This document shows, piece by piece, positions 1 to 5,444 of a stretch of DNA of 5,444 bases. The stretch lies in contig NZ_CAMLRU010000170.1 of NCBI RefSeq assembly GCF_946482535.1, positions 1 through 5,444 of the forward strand. The letters run 5' to 3'. The first letter of the stretch is position 1, and each line of letters starts with the position of its first letter. The stretch comes from an uncultured Flavobacterium sp. GTDB lineage: Bacteria; Bacteroidota; Bacteroidia; Flavobacteriales; Flavobacteriaceae. The notes under the pieces were generated by a model, which had not been told where the DNA came from, ran no database searches, and was given only the letters and a program-made list of their open reading frames with translations. A program made the position numbers and the translations under genes.

Positions 1-64
1 AAATAAAAACAATATAATTAGTGAATATGAGTTCAATTGGTATACATGTATTTCAAGTCAATTA

Positions 65-94
65 TTGCTTACTAAAGCAAAAAAACTATTTTTG
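65..94 (+). promoter_or_regulatory. Candidate promoter of the glycosyltransferase gene
   Basis: A TTG at 65-67 (-33 element) is followed after 19 bases by TATTTTTG at 87-94, a full match to the Bacteroidota -7 consensus TAnnTTTG. The 19-base spacing lies within the range known for Flavobacterium promoters. Transcription would begin near 100, leaving a leader of about a dozen bases. A six-base inverted repeat (TTGCTT 65-70, AAGCAA 75-80, four-base loop) covers the -33 element and part of the spacer and could be an operator. The match is seen in the sequence; promoter activity is inferred. Confidence 0.6.
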
Positions 95-112
95 GTAAAT
101 ATTTGAATCCAA

Positions 113-832
113 ATGGCGATTAAAACCCTTTCTATCGTAATTCCGGCTTACAATGAAGGCCCGACTATCTTTAAAATTTTGGACAAAATAAAAGGAGTTT
201 CGCTTCTTAATAACATTCAAAAAGAAGTCATTATTGTGAATGACTGCAGCACGGATAATACGGCAGAAAGTATTCAAACTTATATCCAAAACAGTCCTGA
301 GTTGCACATAGTTTTTTTGGAACATACTAAAAACAAAGGCAAAGGCGCCGCTTTACATACCGGAATTGAGAAAGCCACCGGTGATGTAATAGTAATTCAA
401 GATGCCGATTTAGAATATGACCCGAATGAATACAATATTCTTTTAAAACCTATAGTGAATGAAGTGGCTGATGTGGTTTACGGCAGTCGGTTTATGGGTG
501 GAAAGCCACATAGAATACTTTTCTTTTGGCACAGCATCGGGAACAAATTTTTGACTTTTTTGAGCAATATGTTTTCCAATTTGAATTTAACCGATATGGA
601 AACTTGCTACAAAATGTTTCGTGCCGATGTTTTAAAATCAATTCAACTAAAAGAAAAACGTTTTGGCTTTGAACCCGAAGTGACTCAGAAAGTGGCCCGA
701 ATTCCAAAAATCAGGATTTATGAAGTTGGGATTAGTTATTATGGCCGAACTTTTGAAGAAGGCAAAAAAATCAGTTGGCGAGATGGTTTTCACGCCATCT
801 ATTGCATCTTGAGGTACGGCATTTTTCGATAG
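113..832 (+). CDS. Family 2 glycosyltransferase, dolichyl-phosphate mannose synthase-like
   Basis: This 239-residue protein is an inverting GT-A glycosyltransferase of family GT2, of the polyprenyl-phosphate mannose/glucose synthase-like group. Visible motifs are the N-terminal strand [10 protein letters not shown] (7-16), the nucleotide-binding NDCSTD (43-48), NKGKGAAL (74-81), the metal-binding DAD within DADLEYDP (97-104), GSRFMGG (124-130), [12 protein letters not shown] (159-170) and FGFEPEV (184-190). The last two are typical of this group's acceptor side. There is no transmembrane segment, so it probably acts at the cytoplasmic face of the inner membrane, moving a sugar from a nucleotide donor to a polyprenyl phosphate or similar acceptor. 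Donor and acceptor cannot be read from the sequence. The ATG at 113 is chosen because the GT2 strand starts six residues later. No Shine-Dalgarno is present, which is normal here. The gene is complete and converges on the DNA glycosylase gene. Confidence 0.93.
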   Translation: MAIKTLSIVIPAYNEGPTIFKILDKIKGVSLLNNIQKEVIIVNDCSTDNTAESIQTYIQNSPELHIVFLEHTKNKGKGAALHTGIEKATGDVIVIQDADLEYDPNEYNILLKPIVNEVADVVYGSRFMGGKPHRILFFWHSIGNKFLTFLSNMFSNLNLTDMETCYKMFRADVLKSIQLKEKRFGFEPEVTQKVARIPKIRIYEVGISYYGRTFEEGKKISWRDGFHAIYCILRYGIFR

Positions 833-851
833 GCTAAAAAATAAATTGCCG
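817..851. terminator. Imperfect hairpin spanning the convergent stop codons
   Basis: CGGCA (817-821) pairs with TGCCG (847-851), and the T-run at 822-826 can pair with the A-run at about 837-841, leaving a bulge on one side. The structure covers both stop codons of the convergent genes, so it could form in either transcript. No clear U-tract follows on either strand, which makes intrinsic termination doubtful. It is recorded because the gene ends leave no other room for a terminator. Confidence 0.2.
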
Positions 852-1436
852 GTTTCGTTTGACCAAATAATGGTGCCACAAAAAATAAGTCGCCATACTT
901 CGGTAAGGTTTCCAATTTTCGGCTAAAACAATCATAGCTTCTTTCTCCTCGCAACCATACAATTCTTTAATCGTATTGACTACTGCAATATCACCTATCG
1001 GAAGGATATCGGGTGATTGTAAAGAAAACATCAAATAAACATCAATCGTCCAGTTTCCTATGCCTTTGATTTGGATTAGTTCATTTCTGACTTCGTCGGG
1101 ATGTTTTTGGGAAAGCGTTTCTAAAACCAAAGTTTTATCTGAAATGGCTTCGGCTAAAGCTTTTAAATAAATGGTTTTTTGACGACTGACACCACAGTTT
1201 CTTAGCGTTTCTTCAGAAGCCGAAATTATCGTTGGTGGAGCAACATCGCCTAAAGTCTTTTCAATTTTAACATAACAAGCCCGAGCCGATTCAATGGAAA
1301 CTTGTTGCTCTAAAATAAGTTTACACAACGTTTGAAAACCTTCCGGTCGCGACGGCACAAACGGATTGCCGTATTGTTGATGCAACTTTTTAAAAACCGC
1401 ATCTTTTTCGACCAAATAAGCAATGGCTTCCTGCAT
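834..1436 (-). CDS. HhH-GPD DNA glycosylase, 3-methyladenine glycosylase (AlkA-like)
   Basis: This 200-residue cytoplasmic enzyme belongs to the helix-hairpin-helix-GPD superfamily, which cuts damaged bases from DNA in base excision repair. The sequence shows the core helix ILEQQVSIESA (41-51), a helix-hairpin-helix with the KGIGNWT loop (124-130), and LPIGDIAV (145-152), in which D149 is the expected catalytic aspartate. It lacks the cysteine cluster of the MutY/Nth iron-sulfur enzymes. The lysine of bifunctional lyases is not apparent, so a monofunctional alkylbase glycosylase fits best. It is shorter than E. coli AlkA (282 residues) and lacks AlkA's N-terminal domain. The ATG at 1436 is chosen because it follows the stop codon of the barrel gene by one base (TAA-A-ATG), which suggests translational coupling. 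An upstream TTG at 1517 would overlap that gene by about 80 bases with an unrelated-looking extension. The exact substrate is inferred. Confidence 0.88.
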   Translation of the reverse strand: MQEAIAYLVEKDAVFKKLHQQYGNPFVPSRPEGFQTLCKLILEQQVSIESARACYVKIEKTLGDVAPPTIISASEETLRNCGVSRQKTIYLKALAEAISDKTLVLETLSQKHPDEVRNELIQIKGIGNWTIDVYLMFSLQSPDILPIGDIAVVNTIKELYGCEEKEAMIVLAENWKPYRSMATYFLWHHYLVKRNRQFIF

Positions 1437-1437
1437 T

Positions 1438-3924
1438 TTAGAAGTAGAATCCGAACGAACCTTTGATAGTAAAATTATTAGTATCCGGTAAGTTTCTGTA
1501 ATTGCCTCTCCAAGCAAAATCTAAGCGAAATACTTTAAAAATATTTCCGATACCGGCGCTGTATTCCCAATAAGGTTTTTCGGGTGCTTTGTAAATTAAT
1601 CCCGAAGCATTGATGTCAATATTTTCTTGAGAAACTGTGCCGTAAACACCTCTGATGCCAACAATCTCGCGTAAATTTAATTTTCTGATTCCCGGGATTC
1701 GGGCAAATATTTTTCCGTTGAAATTGTGTTCCCATTGGAAAGTAGCATACTCATCGGCTACAAACTCATAGAAATTTAAGTTGCTGAAGGTATTTTGAAT
1801 AATGAAATACGTTTGATTCCCCGGCACCACACTCATCAATCCTAACGGAATTTGGCCAAAGGTTTTTCCTAATTCCATGGTAAAATTAGAACGTCCTAAA
1901 GCACCAATGATAATGGGTTGTTTGTAGTATAATTGGATTTTTTGATAATCAAAATCGCTGTCGATAAACCCTTTGAAACCCTGACTGTAATTGATAAAGA
2001 ATCGGCTATACGGACTGTCAACTTCTCTTCTTTCTACCCCGTAACCAATGGTTTTTCGCTTAGGTGTATATTCGACTTGAAAATTCAACTCAGATTGCTT
2101 TACTTCACTGGCAGTGCTCGTAAAAGTATCATCGGTATAATAGTTCAAACTAAAAGTATCTGAAGCTGATTCCAACGTTCGATAGGTGAATCCGAGTTGG
2201 AAAGTTAAATTTTTCACCGGCTCAATTTCTGCAGCTAGCGAAGACAAATTAATATTGGTTAACTTCCCGTTAGCCCCGGTTGTAAATAGTCCGGACGAAG
2301 CGTAACTTCTCCCCAAAACATCATTCGTCGTGGTCAAACTTGCGCCAATTTGCTCCACATCGCGCCTGTTACCACCGGAGAGAATAATTCTGTTTTTCTT
2401 GTCAATCATCCATTTTCCGGACATGCCGTATTTAAATTTGTTGTCCTCAAATCCATAAGCGGTATAACCTTGCAAACGCCAAGTATCATTAGGCCCGAAA
2501 TAAGTTCTGCCGCCGGCACGCAAACGCCAACCTTCCACTTCATTGAAACCAACGGTGGAGAAAATCGGTCCGTAATCTAATTTCCATTTCGGAATTTCGA
2601 TATAACCGCTACCTAAAATTGAGACCAAGCTGTAAAGTCGCTTGAATTTTTTAACCGTTTTAAGCGTGTCAATCATTTCATAGATTTTACGCTCATCTTT
2701 GTTGAGTTTTTCAAAACGGTTTTCTTCCCAATATTCATCGGTTTTGGCGTAAACTTCGTTATCTATAAAATTGACTTCTTCTTTGTAAAACTTCTCCGGT
2801 TTCTTTTCGTCAAACTTGAAGTTGCGATATAAAGTGGTTCTTTTACCATAAACTCCTTTGGATTCTTCTTTTTTGCGCAAAGCAAAATCGGACATCATAT
2901 AATCACGGGTTGGCAGAAAAACAGAATCGTTTAAGACTTCGAATTCCTGTTCGATATAAATGTCTTTTACCCAGTTGATGTTGGCACTTTTGGTCACCGC
3001 CATATTGATGGTTTTGATGGCAAAAGTAGAATCGTTTACCCAAAAATCACCTTTAAACGTCAGTTCATTTTTACGTCTGGGATAGAATACAATATTGTAA
3101 CACAACTTGTTATCAATAACCGCGGTATCGGTTAAAACATAATTATACACATCGATTCCTGTGCGCGATAACGGACTCACAAAACTCTTGTCGAAAAAGT
3201 TCAGGTAGTTGTCATAAATATCAAAATCATTGTACAAATCTTTGATGAACATGTTTACCCCATCGCCGTTCCCCAGACCAGAATTTTTATTGGCTTTTAG
3301 GATTTCTTTGGTTTTTTTGGCCTCATTATCGCCGTAAAAATCCGAGAGCGATTCGTTGATAAAAATCGGCAAATACGTTTTTCCGGTAACGCTGGAAGTG
3401 TCTATATTTTTGAAGACAAACTCCATTCCTTTGAAAATTTTGCTTTTCATAAACGCGCTGTCAATGGTATTCATGTCAAACTCTACTTTTTCATACTTTT
3501 CGTATTGGTATTGTTTGAACATTTTTAGCCCGTTCTTTCTTCGGCGTTCCCAAATTTTTCTCAAGATATCTAACGCAGGATTATTTTTCTTGGAGGTTTT
3601 ACCGGCGTATACCTTGACTTCTTTGAGCGCATTTCCTTCTTTCAGAACAATTTTGAAATCATAATTCACCTGTTTGGTCAACTTTACCTCGGTATCGGGA
3701 AAGCCAACAAAAGAAACAATTAAAATGGTGTGTGTATCCGGTGATTCAATATAAAATCGGCCGTCTTCATTTGAAACAACACCGCCGGTTTTAACACCTT
3801 TAAAAACAATATTGGCATATGGAATGGGCTCGTTAGCACTGTCAACCACTATTCCGCTGACTTTAGTTTGGGCCGAAAGACCAAAAGCAAAAAGGAAAAT
3901 AAACAGAGTATATATCTTTTTCAT
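1438..3924 (-). CDS. DUF5686 outer-membrane protein with carboxypeptidase-regulatory-like domain
   Basis: This 828-residue protein starts with a signal peptide (MKK, then a hydrophobic stretch 4-16, probable cleavage after LSA at 18). A carboxypeptidase-D regulatory-like beta-sandwich follows at about 20-97, containing SGIVVD, PIPYANIVFKG, SNEDGRF and a VGF motif. This is the N-terminal module familiar from SusC/TonB-type proteins of Bacteroidota. The rest matches my recollection of the DUF5686 family: a charged, probably periplasmic middle (about 100-435), then about 390 residues of alternating hydrophobic and aromatic strands ending in GSFGFYF. The C-terminal phenylalanine is the usual signature of an outer-membrane beta-barrel. 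I see no TonB plug domain, so it is not a typical SusC transporter. Its function is unknown. The ATG at 3924 places the signal peptide correctly; the in-frame TTG at 3930 adds only two residues. It is cotranscribed with the DNA glycosylase. A role in surface assembly or transport is only a guess. Confidence 0.88.
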   Translation of the reverse strand: MKKIYTLFIFLFAFGLSAQTKVSGIVVDSANEPIPYANIVFKGVKTGGVVSNEDGRFYIESPDTHTILIVSFVGFPDTEVKLTKQVNYDFKIVLKEGNALKEVKVYAGKTSKKNNPALDILRKIWERRRKNGLKMFKQYQYEKYEKVEFDMNTIDSAFMKSKIFKGMEFVFKNIDTSSVTGKTYLPIFINESLSDFYGDNEAKKTKEILKANKNSGLGNGDGVNMFIKDLYNDFDIYDNYLNFFDKSFVSPLSRTGIDVYNYVLTDTAVIDNKLCYNIVFYPRRKNELTFKGDFWVNDSTFAIKTINMAVTKSANINWVKDIYIEQEFEVLNDSVFLPTRDYMMSDFALRKKEESKGVYGKRTTLYRNFKFDEKKPEKFYKEEVNFIDNEVYAKTDEYWEENRFEKLNKDERKIYEMIDTLKTVKKFKRLYSLVSILGSGYIEIPKWKLDYGPIFSTVGFNEVEGWRLRAGGRTYFGPNDTWRLQGYTAYGFEDNKFKYGMSGKWMIDKKNRIILSGGNRRDVEQIGASLTTTNDVLGRSYASSGLFTTGANGKLTNINLSSLAAEIEPVKNLTFQLGFTYRTLESASDTFSLNYYTDDTFTSTASEVKQSELNFQVEYTPKRKTIGYGVERREVDSPYSRFFINYSQGFKGFIDSDFDYQKIQLYYKQPIIIGALGRSNFTMELGKTFGQIPLGLMSVVPGNQTYFIIQNTFSNLNFYEFVADEYATFQWEHNFNGKIFARIPGIRKLNLREIVGIRGVYGTVSQENIDINASGLIYKAPEKPYWEYSAGIGNIFKVFRLDFAWRGNYRNLPDTNNFTIKGSFGFYF

Positions 3925-3928
3925 GGGC

Positions 3929-3965
3929 AAAAAAAAACTTCATCGTATTTTGTAGGATGAAGTTT
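3929..3965 (-). terminator. Intrinsic terminator downstream of the E1-beta gene
   Basis: On the minus strand AAACTTCATC (3965-3956) pairs perfectly with GATGAAGTTT (3944-3935) around an 11-base loop. The second arm runs into an unbroken T-run ending at 3929, nine T's in total. This is a classic hairpin plus U-tract oriented to end leftward transcripts. It lies 91 bases past the E1-beta stop codon at 4056. The U-tract ends only five bases before the ATG of the barrel gene at 3924, so that gene's promoter must lie inside or against the hairpin. Confidence 0.75.
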
Positions 3966-3973
3966 CAAATATA
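3966..3973 (-). promoter_or_regulatory. Candidate -7 element for the barrel gene
   Basis: TATATTTG on the minus strand matches TAnnTTTG in full and sits 42 bases before the ATG at 3924. No TTG is present 17-23 bases upstream, so the -33 element is weak or missing. Transcription would start near 3960, inside the first arm of the terminator hairpin. The new transcript would then lack part of that arm and could escape termination. The match is seen in the sequence; its use is inferred. Confidence 0.5.
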
Positions 3974-4055
3974 AGTATTTAGATTATTAGATTTTAGACT
4001 TCTCGGTTATTTAGAAAATTTTCTGAACACCTGACAAACCCGTTAGTCTAAGCGT

Positions 4056-5033
4056 CTATTTATATGTTACTTTTTTAACAGCTTTTATTACATCTTCGGC
4101 GTTCGGCAACCATTCTTTTAATAATGTTGGCGAATAAGGTGCCGGTGTATCAGCAGTGGTGATTCTTTGGATTGGCGCATCTAAATAATCGAAAGCTCTT
4201 TCCTGAACCATATAAGTAATTTCAGAAGCTACGCTGGCAAATGGCCAAGCTTCTTCTAAAACAACCAATCGGTTTGTTTTTTTAACCGAATTGATGATAC
4301 AATCGTAATCCATCGGACGAACGGTTCTCAAATCGATGATTTCGCATGAAATTCCTTCTTTGGCCAATTCGTCTGCTGCCGTGAAAGCTTCTTTGATGAT
4401 TTTACCGAAAGAAACTATAGTTACATCAGTTCCTTCTCTTTTTACATCGGCAACACCAAGTGGTAAAGTGTATTCTTCATCCGGAATTTCCCCTTTGTCA
4501 CCATACATTTGCTCAGACTCCATAAAAATCACCGGATCATTATCGCGTATCGCTGATTTCAACAAACCTTTCGCATCATAAGGCGTAGACGGCACAACTA
4601 CTTTCAAACCCGGTGTATTGGCAAACCAGTTTTCAAAAGCTTGCGAGTGCGTAGCTCCTAATTGTCCGGCAGAAGCTGTCGGTCCGCGGAACACCATCGG
4701 CATCGGGAATTGTCCGGCCGACATTTGACGCATTTTAGCAGCGTTATTAATAATTTGATCAATCCCAACTAATGAGAAGTTAAAAGTCATATATTCTACA
4801 ATCGGACGGTTACCGTTCATAGCCGAACCTACTGCAATCCCGGCGAAACCAAGCTCTGCAATCGGAGTATCGATGACTCTTTTGGGTCCGAATTCGTCCA
4901 ACATTCCTTTGGAAGCTTTGTAAGCACCATTGTATTCGGCTACTTCTTCTCCCATTAAATATACTGATTCGTCGCGACGCATTTCTTCACTCATCGCTTC
5001 GGCAATCGCTTCTCTAAATTGTATCGTTCTCAT
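4056..5033 (-). CDS. pdhB: Pyruvate dehydrogenase complex E1 component, beta subunit
   Basis: This 325-residue cytoplasmic protein is the beta subunit of the thiamine-diphosphate-dependent E1. With E1-alpha it decarboxylates pyruvate and passes the acetyl group to lipoyl-E2, feeding acetyl-CoA to the TCA cycle. Landmarks are LMGEEVAEYNGAYKASKG (26-43) and DTPIAELGFAGIAVG (55-69), in which E60 aligns with the human beta-Glu59 that contacts the cofactor aminopyrimidine. FRGPTASAGQLGATHSQAF (115-133) follows, with H129 matching human beta-His128. The C-terminal transketolase domain carries EIIDLRTVRPMD (231-242) and LEEAWPF (259-265). Length and motifs are complete. The ATG at 5033 begins MRTIQFREA as in relatives; a TTG at 5054 would add seven residues with no family support. 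No E1-alpha or E2 gene adjoins it. Branched-chain 2-oxoacid E1-beta is the main alternative, but closeness to known Flavobacterium PDH E1-beta favours pyruvate. It is divergent from the electron transfer flavoprotein gene. Confidence 0.95.
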   Translation of the reverse strand: MRTIQFREAIAEAMSEEMRRDESVYLMGEEVAEYNGAYKASKGMLDEFGPKRVIDTPIAELGFAGIAVGSAMNGNRPIVEYMTFNFSLVGIDQIINNAAKMRQMSAGQFPMPMVFRGPTASAGQLGATHSQAFENWFANTPGLKVVVPSTPYDAKGLLKSAIRDNDPVIFMESEQMYGDKGEIPDEEYTLPLGVADVKREGTDVTIVSFGKIIKEAFTAADELAKEGISCEIIDLRTVRPMDYDCIINSVKKTNRLVVLEEAWPFASVASEITYMVQERAFDYLDAPIQRITTADTPAPYSPTLLKEWLPNAEDVIKAVKKVTYK

Positions 5034-5067
5034 ATATGATTTTGTTACGGTCAATAATTTTGAAAGG

Positions 5068-5075
5068 CAAAAATA
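5068..5075 (-). promoter_or_regulatory. Candidate -7 element for pdhB
   Basis: TATTTTTG on the minus strand is a full match to TAnnTTTG, 35 bases before the ATG at 5033. This predicts a leader of roughly 30 bases with no Shine-Dalgarno. A clear TTG is missing at 17-23 bases upstream; only a T-rich stretch with TGTTTT lies near that distance. Confidence 0.5.
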
Positions 5076-5113
5076 AAAATTAAAAACGATTAAAAAACAT
5101 TTCTTAGCCTTAA

Positions 5114-5128
5114 TTAATAGCCTATTAA
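5114..5128. promoter_or_regulatory. 15-base palindrome, possible operator
   Basis: TTAATAG (5114-5120) and CTATTAA (5122-5128) are perfect inverted repeats around a single C. The site starts 39 bases upstream of the pdhB -7 element in the divergent pdhB/etfB region, a reasonable place for a dimeric regulator. The perfect seven-base arms are seen directly; binding of any protein is inferred, and AT-richness makes chance repeats more likely. Confidence 0.35.
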
Positions 5129-5191
5129 CAAGTCTTCAAAGCAAGTCTGATTTTCATGGGTTACGAAATCGATTGAAATTTGAAAAAATAT

Positions 5192-5203
5192 TATGCATGC
5201 ATA
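5192..5203. promoter_or_regulatory. 12-base palindrome upstream of etfB
   Basis: TATGCATGCATA is a perfect palindrome ending 62 bases before the etfB ATG and just upstream of the weak -7 candidate. Its GC-containing core (GCATGC) stands out in a very AT-rich stretch. It could be an activator or repressor site; no family can be named from the sequence. Confidence 0.3.
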
Positions 5204-5225
5204 CAAAAAATAGAAATATATTTTA

Positions 5226-5233
5226 TACTTTTA
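5226..5233 (+). promoter_or_regulatory. Weak candidate -7 element for etfB
   Basis: TACTTTTA matches TAnnTTTG except at the last base and would give a leader of about 27 bases. The overlapping alternative TATATTTT (5217-5224) is equally good. Neither has a TTG at the usual distance, so the real promoter may use a regulator or a different sigma factor. Confidence 0.3.
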
Positions 5234-5265
5234 CGTCCTGAAAAATTCACTTAATAAACACAACA

Positions 5266-5444
5266 ATGAAAATATTAGTTTGCATCAGTCACGTGCCTGA
5301 TACTACTTCAAAAATCAATTTCGTTAACGGTGATTCTGAATTTGACACTAACGGTGTACAGTTTGTAATCAATCCCAATGACGAATTCGGATTAACCAGA
5401 GCAATTTGGTTCCAAGAACAACAAGGTGCCAATGTTACTGTGGT
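5266..5444 (+). CDS. etfB: Electron transfer flavoprotein beta subunit, N-terminal part
   Basis: The window ends inside this gene; 59 full codons are visible. The protein begins MKILVCISHVPDTTSKINF and continues with NGVQFVINPNDEFGLTRAI (31-49), the AMP-binding-fold start of EtfB. This matches the family pattern of a short N-terminal strand, VPDT, then NPxDEF. With EtfA it forms the soluble FAD-carrying heterodimer that takes electrons from acyl-CoA and related dehydrogenases and passes them to the quinone pool through ETF-quinone oxidoreductase. The ATG at 5266 is preceded by an A-rich stretch (AACACAACA) and no Shine-Dalgarno, as usual here. An etfA gene probably follows beyond the window, but this cannot be seen. 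Divergent transcription from pdhB suggests shared control. Confidence 0.92.
   Translation, partial: MKILVCISHVPDTTSKINFVNGDSEFDTNGVQFVINPNDEFGLTRAIWFQEQQGANVTV

Larger units (their letters stand above)
3925..4055. other. Intergenic region between the E1-beta and barrel genes
   Basis: These 131 AT-rich bases hold no credible gene. They contain the E1-beta terminator hairpin and the candidate barrel-gene promoter, each listed separately. Closer to the E1-beta stop codon is a perfect 12-base palindrome, AGAAAATTTTCT, at 4013-4024. It lies inside a longer inverted repeat (TTAGACT 3994-4000, AGTCTAA 4045-4051). Three copies of a TTAGAT/TTAGAC-like hexamer lie at about 3979-3999. These may only reflect AT-richness, or they may stabilise the 3' end of the E1-beta messenger. 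Confidence 0.5.

Noticed and set aside
42..51. ATACATGTAT palindrome near the left edge
   Set aside because: Ten-base AT-rich palindromes are common by chance in such sequence, and it has no clear placement relative to a promoter element.
781..800. AGATGG/CCATCT inverted repeat near the end of the glycosyltransferase gene
   Set aside because: It lies in conserved coding sequence, has an eight-base loop and no following U-tract, so it is probably chance.
1437..1517. N-terminal extension of the DNA glycosylase to a TTG at 1517
   Set aside because: It would overlap the 3' end of the barrel gene by about 80 bases and add 27 residues outside the HhH-GPD fold, while an ATG sits one base after the preceding stop codon.
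1933..2580. Two plus-strand open frames of 76 codons each (1933-2163 and 2350-2580)
   Set aside because: Both are antisense shadows of the barrel gene with no family features.
3356..3664. Plus-strand open frame of 102 codons inside the barrel gene
   Set aside because: It is antisense to a well-supported gene, lacks a recognisable domain or promoter, and its hydrophobic look is what the complement of a lysine-rich coding region gives.
3925..3930. TTG start two codons upstream of the barrel gene ATG
   Set aside because: The ATG gives a standard MKK signal peptide start, and the TTG lies against the terminator U-tract.
5034..5054. TTG start seven codons upstream of the pdhB ATG
   Set aside because: Family members begin at the MRTIQF methionine, and the extra residues have no support.
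5130..5148. AAGTCT direct repeat, two copies 13 bases apart
   Set aside because: The units are only six bases long and no third copy is seen, so there is not enough to call an operator.

Overview
The window looks like ordinary chromosome from a member of the Bacteroidota, most likely Flavobacterium or a close relative. The DNA is AT-rich and start codons lack Shine-Dalgarno sequences. Several upstream regions carry the Bacteroidota -7 promoter element TAnnTTTG. The protein families also fit: a DUF5686 outer-membrane protein with a carboxypeptidase-regulatory-like domain, and a pyruvate dehydrogenase E1-beta that reads like flavobacterial versions. This assignment comes from recalled family features, not from a search.

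Layout. Positions 1-112 are very AT-rich and hold a good promoter for a rightward family-2 glycosyltransferase gene (113-832). That gene meets a leftward HhH-GPD DNA glycosylase gene (834-1436) with a single base between the two stop codons. The glycosylase is the second gene of a tight leftward pair. It starts one base after the stop codon of a large gene (1438-3924) for a predicted outer-membrane beta-barrel protein. A 131-base gap (3925-4055) holds an intrinsic terminator for the next gene upstream and an overlapping candidate promoter for the barrel gene. The leftward gene at 4056-5033 encodes the beta subunit of pyruvate dehydrogenase E1. A 232-base divergent region (5034-5265) with two perfect palindromes separates it from a rightward gene, cut off by the window end, for the beta subunit of electron transfer flavoprotein.

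How the genes fit together. Pyruvate dehydrogenase and electron transfer flavoprotein both belong to central oxidative metabolism (acetyl-CoA production; electron delivery from acyl-CoA dehydrogenases), and their shared divergent control region is the most plausible regulatory unit here. The other three genes serve unrelated roles: glycan assembly, base excision repair and the cell envelope. The start-codon choices matter. For the glycosylase, the barrel protein and E1-beta, the longest open frames begin at upstream TTG codons, but the ATG starts given here fit the protein families and the gene spacing better.

I found no mobile element, CRISPR array, tRNA, rRNA or defence system, and nothing that amounts to a new biological system. 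The points worth a second look are regulatory and architectural.
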